A stretch of DNA of 64,000 nt. Source: Verrucomicrobiia bacterium. Its GTDB lineage: Bacteria > Verrucomicrobiota > Verrucomicrobiia > Limisphaerales > JADLHS01. Positions 7,001 through 14,782 of this stretch are shown in pieces. Where the stretch lies: positions 197,362 through 261,361 of the forward strand of contig JAMLJH010000001.1 of NCBI GenBank assembly GCA_023953615.1. Reading direction: 5' to 3'. How positions within the stretch are numbered: position 1 is the first letter of the stretch; each line of letters starts with the position of its first letter. A program made the position numbers and the translations under genes. The notes under the pieces are model-generated. The model saw nothing but the letters and a program-made list of their open reading frames with translations. It searched no databases and had not been told where the DNA came from.

Positions 7001-9416
7001 TATTAACGACTTGCACCAAAGCTTGACCAATCGAAATGCGATTTGCCAGGGAAGGTAGAATCGGAGTTTCATTCCATTCATCAACGGTTACCGTAAAACT
7101 GTTGGTGGCGCTGCGGGAGGGAAAACCGTTGTCAGTAACGATTACCTGAACCGTATAATTTAAGCCGCCGCAGGTCTCATCCGGAGTCCAGGTTAATATT
7201 CCGTCCGGGGTCATGTTCATTCCAGCAGGAACACCAGCCCCCAAACTAAAGGTCATGGCGTCGCCTTCGGGGTCCACCGCCGTATTGGTAATGGTGAGCA
7301 ATTGCCCCTCCGCAATCACCACATCTGCATTGGCTGCAAGCACGGGCGGTAAATTAGTTGTGGAGGGTAAAGTCAGGACCACCTGCTGTGGGGTCGTCGT
7401 CATCACGGTGTCCCAATAGAGCATCGTGTTGTCTCCAACAGTCCGGGTCGTGTAATTCGTCGTACTGATTCCGTTCACGGTCAAATTTGAAATCACTCCG
7501 ACCCCGCCCAGCGACACTGCTAGCGTCACGGTGTCGTTCGTACCGATTGCACTTTCGAAGCTCCGCATACGTGACGCTGCAATCGGTAGGCGATAGCAAT
7601 CAAAGCGAATCTCCCCTACCGTCTCCTGGTAGTCCGAAATTACCGTCCGGTCTCGCTGATAGATATACTTTGTAACCGCACCGATCGAGGAAACCCAGAT
7701 GTCCTTACCGACTGAATATGCCACCGCTCCATCGTCGTTGTCGTAACCGTGGAAGACCAAGTTGGCCCATTTACCCTGCGCAATTGCCGCATCCACCACG
7801 GTCTTTAAGTCAGCCGGGTTGTCCGGTGCGGCGGCGTTGTAATCATGCGGATCGTGTTCATGCGAATTGAAACTCTTCAACTCCATGAAATCAGACGGCG
7901 TCGGATCCTCCAATTGATTGATATTATAGCCTCGAATTGCAAGGAAGTATTCACCGGCCCGCCCTCGCATGTCTCCGTTGGCTATCCCACAAGGCCAAGC
8001 CAGGGTGATGATATCGGCGGCGGGTTGGATTGTTGTCGCCGCCAAGCCATTGATATTGGCCTCAAGCTCATAAAGCAGATTGGAACCTTCAAAAATCATG
8101 CAGAGGTGATCCACTAAGTGACACCCCAACTCCATTCCGTTCGTATAGTAGTCGTTATAGTATGATGGCGCAGTTGTATCATTCATTATATACGTGCCGC
8201 TGTAGCCATTGTCCCGCAACAGACCGTACATAGCGTTCCCTCCATCATCTACCGAGATGCTTAACGCACCACTCTTACCGTCCTGCCATGCAGGCAATGT
8301 CACCCGTGACTCTGGGTTAACCACGAAACTGACTTCCAAAGCTTGCGGATTGTTAGCCGCACCGGCAGCAACAAACTGAAGTGTCGCTTGATATACGCCC
8401 GCCGCCAATCCAGTTGCATTTACGGAAGCGTTGAGTTCCGTGGTGGTTAGTCCATTCGTGGCGGTCAGCGTCAACCAGGTTGGGAGATTGGTGACACTCC
8501 AGGCTAAACGCTGCGGACCGCGATGGTTAACGCGGAATTTCTGGTAATTGGTTGAAGTTTGTCCCGCTACCGTGCTAAAGACAAGTTCCGTCGGCTGCAA
8601 CGCAAGCGAGGTCACCACATCTGTATCGGCGGTTATAATCTGCAACCGCCGCAAGTCAGCATTGGGAAAATCGCCGAAAGATCCCCCTACCCAAATGCCT
8701 AAACGCGGATTGAGCAATCCTTGCGTCACACTGTCCAAGGCCACCCAATTTGTCCCGTCCAGCGAATAAAAACTGCTGATATCGCCAAACTGCAAGTCTC
8801 GATCAAGACGCAGATGCAAATTCGTCGCCGTAACGGACAACGCAGCCAACGTCTGTGGCGCACCGTTGATCTCGCGGGTAAAACCCACATGTTGGTCCGC
8901 CGGGTAACCGCAGCCTCTTCCGACCTCAATATAATTGTCATCATCCTGGTATATCATCAGGTTGGCCTGCTGGTAGGGTTGCGTTGGGGCAAAATTTATC
9001 TCCAGCCGCACACTCATCCAGTTGGTCTCCAGGTCGCGAAAGATTGTGTTCCGGGTGTCGTTGCCCGAGGCCCACAAATCTCCCACATCCGCCGGGACGC
9101 GCAAGTAACCGGAATGCAATAGTTGGTCATATGAAACGTCAGGCGGAACCGTGCCGCTGGTAATTTCGGTATTGCGGGTGGTCCCATCCGGGTTACGAGC
9201 CAAAAAATCCCAACCGGCGGTCAAAAATGTCGCCCGATTTGCATAGGTGAAATTAATCGTGTTCGTGGTTTGACAAACGGCGTTAAGCACCCCAAGGGTA
9301 AAACATCCGACCGTCAACATGGATTTGATCAAATATCCCCAAAACAATGGATGGAGAGGACATTTAGTTTTGACGAAGACAGACTCTTTTCTCCAAATAA
9401 ACATAAATAATCGCAT
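4077..9416 (-). CDS. Giant secreted multidomain protein with embedded polysaccharide deacetylase domain
   Basis: The protein is about 1780 residues. A hydrophobic stretch near 28-48 ending LNAVCQ looks like a signal peptide, with ATG 9416 or an internal Met as start. A concanavalin-like module (about 55-265) is followed by a beta-sandwich, then a NodB-like deacetylase domain (about 372-605) with SVDDGG for TFDDG, HLVDH for HxxxH, AWPCG and a late VFHGYDND. Cadherin/PIG-like repeats come next, then a second copy of the first module (about 922-1135), more PIG-like repeats, MBG and YDG repeats (about 1288-1700, VYDGT and TYGAANP), and a C-terminal module ending RFYRVELLPMP. It probably acts outside the cell on the locus polysaccharide. 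Codon use is clearly more GC-rich between 4550 and 5090. Confidence 0.8.
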   Translation of the reverse strand: MRLFMFIWRKESVFVKTKCPLHPLFWGYLIKSMLTVGCFTLGVLNAVCQTTNTINFTYANRATFLTAGWDFLARNPDGTTRNTEITSGTVPPDVSYDQLLHSGYLRVPADVGDLWASGNDTRNTIFRDLETNWMSVRLEINFAPTQPYQQANLMIYQDDDNYIEVGRGCGYPADQHVGFTREINGAPQTLAALSVTATNLHLRLDRDLQFGDISSFYSLDGTNWVALDSVTQGLLNPRLGIWVGGSFGDFPNADLRRLQIITADTDVVTSLALQPTELVFSTVAGQTSTNYQKFRVNHRGPQRLAWSVTNLPTWLTLTATNGLTTTELNASVNATGLAAGVYQATLQFVAAGAANNPQALEVSFVVNPESRVTLPAWQDGKSGALSISVDDGGNAMYGLLRDNGYSGTYIMNDTTAPSYYNDYYTNGMELGCHLVDHLCMIFEGSNLLYELEANINGLAATTIQPAADIITLAWPCGIANGDMRGRAGEYFLAIRGYNINQLEDPTPSDFMELKSFNSHEHDPHDYNAAAPDNPADLKTVVDAAIAQGKWANLVFHGYDNDDGAVAYSVGKDIWVSSIGAVTKYIYQRDRTVISDYQETVGEIRFDCYRLPIAASRMRSFESAIGTNDTVTLAVSLGGVGVISNLTVNGISTTNYTTRTVGDNTMLYWDTVMTTTPQQVVLTLPSTTNLPPVLAANADVVIAEGQLLTITNTAVDPEGDAMTFSLGAGVPAGMNMTPDGILTWTPDETCGGLNYTVQVIVTDNGFPSRSATNSFTVTVDEWNETPILPSLANRISIGQALVQVVNTATDADLPANSLSYALLTAPANASINSAGIITWSPSAGQVPSTNLFTTVVTDVNPTAVNATSLSATNQFTVVVLTSPLVLPEQADRVINELTTLTVTNTATDPEISDPANIGSLTTNLINFTYASRAALLADGWSFIAKAPDGLPRDTEQVVGAVVSYDQALHPGSLRVPVDEGDLWQSANDTRNSLFRSLSSNWVSMKLNVSLAPTQNYQQVHLAAYQDDDNWVHVGLAYNDTYGGTEIIPIVSELNGNPFATHASVSSVTNLFMRLDRDPVTDDFTGLYSFDDANWETIGTLNRTLTNACLALWTGGSPGGFPNADYYLLEVVVTNAPKRLTYALLDPPAGASIDADGVITWTPTEAQGPGTHVLTTVVTDNGVSPLFATNSFTVVVSEVNSAPTFETTLTTNIVALMPWSTLVTATDSDQPANGLNYDLVSGPAGLTVSSEGLIQWTPTINQAGASYPVQVRVTDYNPDAVNEQSLSATNEMTIVVGPVLTVTANNANRTYGAANPSFTASYSGFIDGDDPSVLDGALTLTTSATSTSPVGEYAVTASGLTSDKYLVVFVPGTLTIEKQALTVTAVNDSKVYDGTTGSTGTPTITTGSLVNGQTATFTQTFDNRNVGTGRTLIPSGLVNDGNGGNNYSYTFMSVAGGEITPRTLTVVGLSGVNKVYDGSASASASGTAALNGVVSPDVVTLGGTPVYTFASASVGTGIAITTTGYTLTGAAAGNYTLTPPGLSADITAKGLTVVANAKSKVYGTANPVLDAVVTGAVGNEVLDYTLTTTATEGSGVGLYLITVTLGSNPNYNVTATASLLTVRKAPLTVKADDQVRGFGEANPALTISYSGFVNGEDVGVLDSLPIATTAATTSSPAGSYPITVSGGSDNNYSFVFLSGVLTVTAPPPVITAIHGNGAFVTITWESVPGREYQLQYTDDLSAANWQDLGGRISALGSVTSAEAPLEIVPQRFYRVELLPMP
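6010..6650 (-). repeat. Second copy of a duplicated ~200-residue module
   Basis: This segment encodes NFTYASRAALLADGW, GSLRVPVDEGDLWQSANDTR and YQQVHLAAYQDDDNW. The segment at about 8620-9255 of the same gene encodes NFTYANRATFLTAGW, GYLRVPADVGDLWASGNDTR and YQQANLMIYQDDDNY. The two copies lie roughly 870 residues apart with the deacetylase domain and PIG-like repeats between them. The fold pattern (QDDDNY/W, ALDSV, LGIWVGGSFGDFPNADL) resembles concanavalin-like carbohydrate-binding modules of the DUF1349 type. Divergence between the copies argues for an old duplication. Confidence 0.8.
8620..9255 (-). repeat. First copy of the duplicated ~200-residue module
   Basis: This is the N-terminal partner of the internal duplication, placed directly after the presumed signal peptide. 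It shares the order of motifs with the copy at 6010-6650: NFTYA, LRVPxDxGDLW, NDTRN, APTQxYQQ, YQDDDN, LRLDRD/MRLDRD, GSxGxFPNAD. It is likely a carbohydrate-binding beta-sandwich. Confidence 0.8.
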
Positions 9417-9604
9417 CAAAATTGATCTTAATTACTTGCTGAAATCGCAGATAATTCCACTTGTGAGGCCAAAAACATTCTTAAAACTTCGGAATTACAA
9501 CACCATCCATGACAACCAAGTGAGGTTTGCAACAAACCATTGCTCACTATACGCGGATTTGACGACTCTGCATATCCTCTAAATACGGAAGGGTTACCGT
9601 GATG

Positions 9605-10684
9605 CTACGGAATCTTTACCGGAGTTGTTGCAGAAGACGGTCTATTCCTCCATTTCCGCCACTGACCTCGAAGCAAATACAGTGCTTTATAAAGTCTGCT
9701 TGGCAAAACACGCACACTGCACCGCAAGGCGCAGCGGAGGTGGCCTTGCCTAGCGGTCTGAAAGATCACCCCGAACCGAGTGGAAATATCCCGGCTTTCC
9801 ATCATCCGCAACTCCACGGCATAGTAACGTCGAATACGAAGCGCCTCCGTCACCAACGAGTCCCGCTCCGCCGAGGTGATGCGCCCATTTGAGCAAAGCA
9901 CCTCGATATCGGAAAGCATCGTGTCGTAAGCCGCCACGCTTTGTCGATTGACCCAAAGTAGCCTCCGTTCCCGATGCTCAAACGACCGGGTATCATCCCA
10001 CCCGACAAAGAACGACATATTGTGTTCATGCCGTCGGTATTTCACCAGCGGCCGATGGACATAGAGCAATTCGCCTATCGCCAAAGTCCGGAAAGACAGC
10101 ACCAAATCTTCGAGATCCGATTTTAAGGGACCGAAATAACGAAACAACTCTGGCGAAAACGCATGAGCACATCCGTTCACAACGGGCTGGGATGAGGATA
10201 AAAACTGGAATAAGCTCCCCACCAAGGGCCAGCAAAGACGATCATCAGCACAATCACCGCGCAATCCACCAACGCCCTGAACCTCGCCATTGATAAAAAT
10301 AGTCGTGTAGCTTGAAAACACCGAAGTCGCCCGGCGGCCTGACTTTTCCCAAGCTTGATGGGTCACCTCGGCTCGCTCGGGCACTGAAATGTCATCGCCG
10401 GCCTGAGCGATTACTAATTCGCCCGCGCATAGTTCCATCACGCGATTGAGATGTCGCCCCATGCCGAGGTTCGAATCGTTCCGATTAAGCCGGACCGCAT
10501 GCGGTCCTTTGTAGTGAGCCACTGTTTGACGGATAACCTCAAACGTCCGGTCTTTGGAGGCATCATCGGAAATGATGACCTCCAAAGGAGAATAGGTCTG
10601 TGCTAAAGCGCTTTCAACCGCTTCGCGAACGAGTTTTTCCTGGTTGTAAGTTACAATGACAAAACTGATCAAAGGCTTGTCCAT
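9605..10684 (-). CDS. Family 2 glycosyltransferase
   Basis: This is a GT-A glycosyltransferase of about 359 residues. The N terminus PLISFVIVTYNQEKLVREAV and the nucleotide-binding block EVIISDDASKDRTFEV are typical GT2. LVIAQAGDDIS supplies the metal-binding DD. The ATG at 10684 directly precedes this core; a GTG 24 bases upstream is possible but adds nothing recognisable. No membrane segment is obvious except weak hydrophobicity. It should add one sugar to the lipid-linked repeat unit on the cytoplasmic face. It lies downstream of the PSD-like gene across a 316-bp gap and upstream of the giant deacetylase-containing protein. Confidence 0.88.
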   Translation of the reverse strand: MDKPLISFVIVTYNQEKLVREAVESALAQTYSPLEVIISDDASKDRTFEVIRQTVAHYKGPHAVRLNRNDSNLGMGRHLNRVMELCAGELVIAQAGDDISVPERAEVTHQAWEKSGRRATSVFSSYTTIFINGEVQGVGGLRGDCADDRLCWPLVGSLFQFLSSSQPVVNGCAHAFSPELFRYFGPLKSDLEDLVLSFRTLAIGELLYVHRPLVKYRRHEHNMSFFVGWDDTRSFEHRERRLLWVNRQSVAAYDTMLSDIEVLCSNGRITSAERDSLVTEALRIRRYYAVELRMMESRDISTRFGVIFQTARQGHLRCALRCSVRVLPSRLYKALYLLRGQWRKWRNRPSSATTPVKIP

Positions 10685-11000
10685 AAAATCCTGGGCAAAT
10701 GAAGTCACCGATTATTCAATAGCGATTCTGCACCAACCCTGCCTTGAGCCAAAAACCATTCAATCACTCATTTTTAGCTATGGCGGCTATGCAATCGTCT
10801 GAAAGAGTATCAAACCTACATCCTGCCACCATTTGTAGCAACCGCACCAATAGCTGACTATTATCACGAGTAACCTGAGCTTCTAGGATTGAACTATTAT
10901 TTTGAATTGAAGGGTAACCACCCTCCATCACCGAGTTAGCCGATTCCACGAATACTTAACTCTTTGACGGTACAAGCAAGGTATGAAGATCCGGGTATTA
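10685..11000. other. Intergenic gap without recognised gene
   Basis: This is a 316-bp spacer between two minus-strand genes. Only a 61-codon minus-strand reading frame (10764-10949) is present, without a recognisable domain or ribosome-binding site, and I do not call it a gene. No convincing hairpin-plus-T-run terminator was found. A promoter for the downstream glycosyltransferase may lie here but no clear -35/-10 pair stands out. Confidence 0.5.
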
Positions 11001-11807
11001 CTACCTAGTAAATTTCCCCACCACAGTTTCGCCAGCGACCAATTCATCGCCTTCTTTGACATCGAGCAATGGGATTACATTGACAGGCAGAAACAGGTCC
11101 ACTTGGGAGCCAAATTTGATCATCCCTATGCGCTGGGCGATATCGAGCTGTTGTCCCTCTCTGACATAGGCTTCGATGCGCCGAACGAGGCGTGATGCAA
11201 TCTGAACAAGCGCAACTTGAAATTTTCCGTTATCAAAGAGCATGGTCTGCCGCTCATTGACATTGATGGCCTCGGGTATCCGCAGCGACCAGAATTTACC
11301 TGGTCGATGTTGGGCCAGAATCACCTTGCCGGCAATAGGCGATCGATTGATGTGGACATCCGTGAACACCATTGAAATCCCAACCTGCCAGAGTTCCTGT
11401 GCAGCAAGTGACGATTTTTCCAGTTCATCAAGATGGAGTTGAGCCCCTTTCTTATCGCACCGCAGCACGCTATTGGGCGACAGTTTCCGAATATAAACAA
11501 TCTTGCCATCCGCCGGCGACACGACGACGGCCGGATCAGGAGGTGGCGTACGTTCCGGATCGCGGTAAAAGCGCCACGCGATGAAGCCAACGTAGAACGC
11601 AAGTTGCACGGCGGGCACGGCGAGGAAAATCACACTTTGCGGCCAACCGGCCCGGTTTATCAAACAGCCGACGGCGATGCCGCAGGCAGCACCCACACTC
11701 AGCATGAGCGCAGTGAAGCGGGGCTGAATGCACCACTTCACCGATGCCGCCCAAAGCACGGCCACTCCGACCGCCGCTCCGCCACCAATAATTATCCAAT
11801 CATTCAT
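11001..11807 (-). CDS. psd: Phosphatidylserine decarboxylase-related protein
   Basis: This 268-residue pyruvoyl-type decarboxylase has two N-terminal hydrophobic segments (about 5-25 and 33-75) and the core FYRDPERTPPP. VSPADG (Asp100) and VHINRSP (His152) are present, as is the self-cleavage site KFGSQVD, where Ser234 would become the pyruvoyl group. Asp, His and Ser are the catalytic and autoproteolytic set of the family. The classical product is phosphatidylethanolamine in the inner membrane. No partner pssA gene is next to it: it lies 6 bp downstream of an ATP-grasp gene in the middle of the EPS locus. It may serve membrane lipid or a phosphoethanolamine-like decoration; the first is known for the family, the second is inference. 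Confidence 0.85.
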   Translation of the reverse strand: MNDWIIIGGGAAVGVAVLWAASVKWCIQPRFTALMLSVGAACGIAVGCLINRAGWPQSVIFLAVPAVQLAFYVGFIAWRFYRDPERTPPPDPAVVVSPADGKIVYIRKLSPNSVLRCDKKGAQLHLDELEKSSLAAQELWQVGISMVFTDVHINRSPIAGKVILAQHRPGKFWSLRIPEAINVNERQTMLFDNGKFQVALVQIASRLVRRIEAYVREGQQLDIAQRIGMIKFGSQVDLFLPVNVIPLLDVKEGDELVAGETVVGKFTR

Positions 11808-11813
11808 AAGACT

Positions 11814-13001
11814 TTAATAACCGCGTTTGATCATGAGATACGGCACCAACGCCCATTGCAGGAAGAACGGCCACGGATCTCCTTTACTCCATTCACAACA
11901 TATTGTTTTCCCGCGCAAGCTGCGTAAATAACTTCCAACACTCAACTCCTTTCGCCGCCACAAATCCACAGCCACAGGAATATCTGTGACGTGCTTCACC
12001 CAGCGCCAGCCGTACTGCGGTGTAACCGGTGTAACGGCGTGACCAGCGAGCAAATCGAAACACATTTTTGGCAGATTGCCAACCACCGGTGAACCGAGCG
12101 AATGCCAGCCCCACGAACGGGCATTGACTTCAAAAAATTTCAACCTCCCGTCGCGGGGGTCGCGTTTCCACTCCACTTCGGCCAACCCGGTAAAGTTCAA
12201 AATTTCCATCACGCGACGACTTTCTTGCTCCACTTCCTGGTCGTGTTCAGCTGTCACGTAAGTGCTGGCCCGTCCAAAATCCGGCGGATGCTGCCGCCGA
12301 CGGCACGCGGTGAACGCCGCTACTGGCTGTCCATTATCGAACAATCCCGCGTATGACCACTGATAGCGGCCATCACCAGGAACAATCTCCTGATATAATA
12401 ATTCATCCACCGGCACTTCCGCCAGCGGGCCGGCGAGCACCGCCTCCATTTCTGCAGCCGATTCCACCCGGATGGCTTTGGCCTTACAATGCTGGCTGTA
12501 ATTGCGCTTGAACGCCGGTTTAATGATGAGCGGAAACGGCAGGTCGCCGCCCGGACGGTCAGCGCGCGATTGCGGTGCGAACGAGGTGGGGGTCGTCACG
12601 CCATGTTTCAGACACCATTCGTAATTAGCGCGCTTATCGTAAATCAGCCGATATTCGTCCCACGGCAATCCGCCGGTGCGGAAAAATTCCTTCGCTTCCT
12701 TGAAATGCAGCGCGATTTGCCGCACCTGTTCGTCATCGGTCGGAATAAGCGTCCAACCGAGATAATTATTTTTTTGAGCCAGCGCCACGAGCCACGGCCA
12801 GAACTCGTCGCTGATGTATTTCGGCGAACCGTGGAACGGACAGCGATAGCGCGAAAAACGCGCCACGCCCCAAGTATCCTGATCCACGAGCGTGCAGGGA
12901 ATTTTTTCCGCGCGCAACTGCCGAAGCAGCCCCAGCGCTTGATATTCCCCACCCAAAACAATCACCCCCGTCAAGCTATTCATCTTTTGAAGTATGCGCA
13001 A
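11814..13001 (-). CDS. ATP-grasp carboxylate-amine ligase-like protein
   Basis: The protein is up to 395 residues (ATG alternatives at 13001 and 12983; the Rossmann-like MNSLTGVIVLGGEYQALGLL favours the second). A preATP-grasp domain is followed by an ATP-grasp fold with FPLIIKPAF and LLYQEIVPGD, ending with the Mg-binding LAEVEWKRD...FFEVNAR. The family forms amide-like bonds through acyl-phosphate intermediates, and close paralogues are common in EPS loci. A C-terminal hydrophobic stretch (PWPFFLQWALVPYLM) suggests membrane association. It is tightly spaced (12 bp) upstream of the PSD-like gene and is probably co-translated. Substrates are unknown; an amino-acid or aminoacyl decoration of the polysaccharide is a guess. 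Confidence 0.8.
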   Translation of the reverse strand: MRILQKMNSLTGVIVLGGEYQALGLLRQLRAEKIPCTLVDQDTWGVARFSRYRCPFHGSPKYISDEFWPWLVALAQKNNYLGWTLIPTDDEQVRQIALHFKEAKEFFRTGGLPWDEYRLIYDKRANYEWCLKHGVTTPTSFAPQSRADRPGGDLPFPLIIKPAFKRNYSQHCKAKAIRVESAAEMEAVLAGPLAEVPVDELLYQEIVPGDGRYQWSYAGLFDNGQPVAAFTACRRRQHPPDFGRASTYVTAEHDQEVEQESRRVMEILNFTGLAEVEWKRDPRDGRLKFFEVNARSWGWHSLGSPVVGNLPKMCFDLLAGHAVTPVTPQYGWRWVKHVTDIPVAVDLWRRKELSVGSYLRSLRGKTICCEWSKGDPWPFFLQWALVPYLMIKRGY

Positions 13002-13118
13002 GTTTCTACCGCCAACATCAAGACTTTCGGCTAACTTAAGAGTATCCCTAAAACGAGACGACGCGAAAACAGAGCAATACTCCCTTACGGTAATCTCTCT
13101 CTTTGGCCGTCGTTAAGG

Positions 13119-14744
13119 TCATTGCGCCGTAAGCAAGCGCAAGTCTGACGGCGGACCAAGAACTGTGTACGCAAACCCGCTTACCGTGACCAGCGTACCA
13201 TTGCCTCCCGTTAAGGTTACAAGTTGCGAATAGCTACCCGCCGCCGTCGGACTATAGCGAACGGTGACTATCTGACTCTGTCCGGCCTTCAAATTGTATG
13301 TTCCTCCTGAAATAACGCTGAATGGCGCTGACACTGTGGCTTTTCCTGTCAAAGTATCTCCACCTGTATTCTGTACTGTAAAAGAGAGGTCACTCGTAGC
13401 TCCCACCGCAACCGAGCCAAAATCTCGACTGTCGGGCACCGCGGAAACTTCAGCTTTCGTATCCGAGCCACGGCCCCCGCCGCCATCGTCACCGCCACCG
13501 CCTTCACTGCCGTATTCATACGCGCCAACCGTCCACGTTGTTCTTGTCGCGCCGTTCGGGTCAGTGTTCCAGTTAGTTCCCAAATTGCTGCCCGTGACAT
13601 TGCTGGCGGGACGAAAATCGCGGCTCGAATAATTCACAAAAAAACTGGTGTTCGTGGTGAGGTTGTTGGCTTGCGTAATGCCCGTCCCGCCGTTCTCCAG
13701 ATTGATGCTCGCCGAGACCAAGACGTTATTTTTAATCTCGATGCCGCTTGTAATTGCTCCGCTCATCGCCCGCACCGAACCAACCGGCAGATTCACAAAG
13801 GTGTTGTTGTAAATCTTCATATTTGATTGCGTTTGCGGATCGCGAAATTCAATTCCGCGCGCGACTCCTACGCCGTCATAAAACACGTTGCCGTAAATCT
13901 CCCAGCCCGTAGTGCTGCCGCCAAAATACAAGCCCTCCACGTTGTAATTGTGAACCTTGTTGTAGCGAAATGTTCCGTAACGACTCGCCACCCACCAGAT
14001 GTTTCCGTGATCTTCGCCCACTTCGCGACTGTCGCACAATTCGCTGTATTCAACGGTCATGTAATCATTGCCGGTGCTGTCCTGAAAAAAGGTGGTGATG
14101 CCGTGCATGTAGCAATGACTAACCAGCATGTGCGAGGTGTCGTAAGAGCCGCTGTTGCCGTGAGCGTAAATGGCATAAAGCCACGGGCTTGAGCCGCTGT
14201 CGTAATCGCCGCTACCGCCCGGCCCAGCAAATTCAATGTAACGCCACGCGCAATAAGGATGATGCCCCGTATCCCAATAGGTGTAGTCAATTGAAGTCTG
14301 ATGCCAGGTTGTCGTAATCTTGAACCCGATCTGGCGCGGCATGGTTGGGCTGTAACCGCTGACATCGTAATAACCGCCGTTGCCGCCGGGCGGACTGTCA
14401 AAATCCCATGCCGAAAATTCGGCCATGCCGTCTCCATAAGAATCATCCCAGCCAGTGCTGGTGCCGTGATCGGCTGCGGTCGCTTTCTTGATATAGATAT
14501 ACGTCGAACCCGACCGCGCATCGTCGAACGTGTAACTGCCATAGCTGCCATCGGCAACATAGTAGGTGTCACCACGAACCAAAGACGCGGGCAAGTTGGT
14601 GTAGGCATTCGCCCAATCGTTGCCGGTCTTACTGCCCGCGCCTGCCCCTGCCCGCACGTAATGATTCGCGGCGGATGCCGTAAACGTCGCGAGCAGAAAC
14701 AAAAAAGTTAAGAACCGGGAGGTTTGAAGTATGTTTGCTTTCAT
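13119..14744 (-). CDS. Secreted right-handed beta-helix protein with ASH-type C-terminal domain
   Basis: This 541-residue protein starts at ATG 14744, where MKANILQTSRFLTFLFLL begins a good signal peptide ending ASAA; an in-frame ATG 42 bases earlier overlaps the upstream stop by 4 bp. The body (about 45-400) has parallel beta-helix features: NxVxYSEL/IYNNTFVNL-type turns and many Asn/Gly-rich coils. It is followed by a Gly/Asp linker (GGGGDDGGGG) and a 100-residue choice-of-anchor-D/ASH-like domain (RDFGSVAVGATSDLSFTVQNTG). It ends in PPSDLRLLTAQ, almost the same tail as the protein encoded upstream. Likely roles are polysaccharide lyase, epimerase or binding protein for the locus EPS. No catalytic site can be assigned. 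Confidence 0.8.
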   Translation of the reverse strand: MKANILQTSRFLTFLFLLATFTASAANHYVRAGAGAGSKTGNDWANAYTNLPASLVRGDTYYVADGSYGSYTFDDARSGSTYIYIKKATAADHGTSTGWDDSYGDGMAEFSAWDFDSPPGGNGGYYDVSGYSPTMPRQIGFKITTTWHQTSIDYTYWDTGHHPYCAWRYIEFAGPGGSGDYDSGSSPWLYAIYAHGNSGSYDTSHMLVSHCYMHGITTFFQDSTGNDYMTVEYSELCDSREVGEDHGNIWWVASRYGTFRYNKVHNYNVEGLYFGGSTTGWEIYGNVFYDGVGVARGIEFRDPQTQSNMKIYNNTFVNLPVGSVRAMSGAITSGIEIKNNVLVSASINLENGGTGITQANNLTTNTSFFVNYSSRDFRPASNVTGSNLGTNWNTDPNGATRTTWTVGAYEYGSEGGGGDDGGGGRGSDTKAEVSAVPDSRDFGSVAVGATSDLSFTVQNTGGDTLTGKATVSAPFSVISGGTYNLKAGQSQIVTVRYSPTAAGSYSQLVTLTGGNGTLVTVSGFAYTVLGPPSDLRLLTAQ

Positions 14745-14782
14745 TGTTACATCAAGACTAGGAATTGTCAGCACTCCCTCTT

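Noticed and set aside
10764..10949. 61-codon minus-strand reading frame in the gap before a glycosyltransferase gene
   Set aside because: No domain, no signal peptide, no ribosome-binding site and no overlap or coupling with neighbours.
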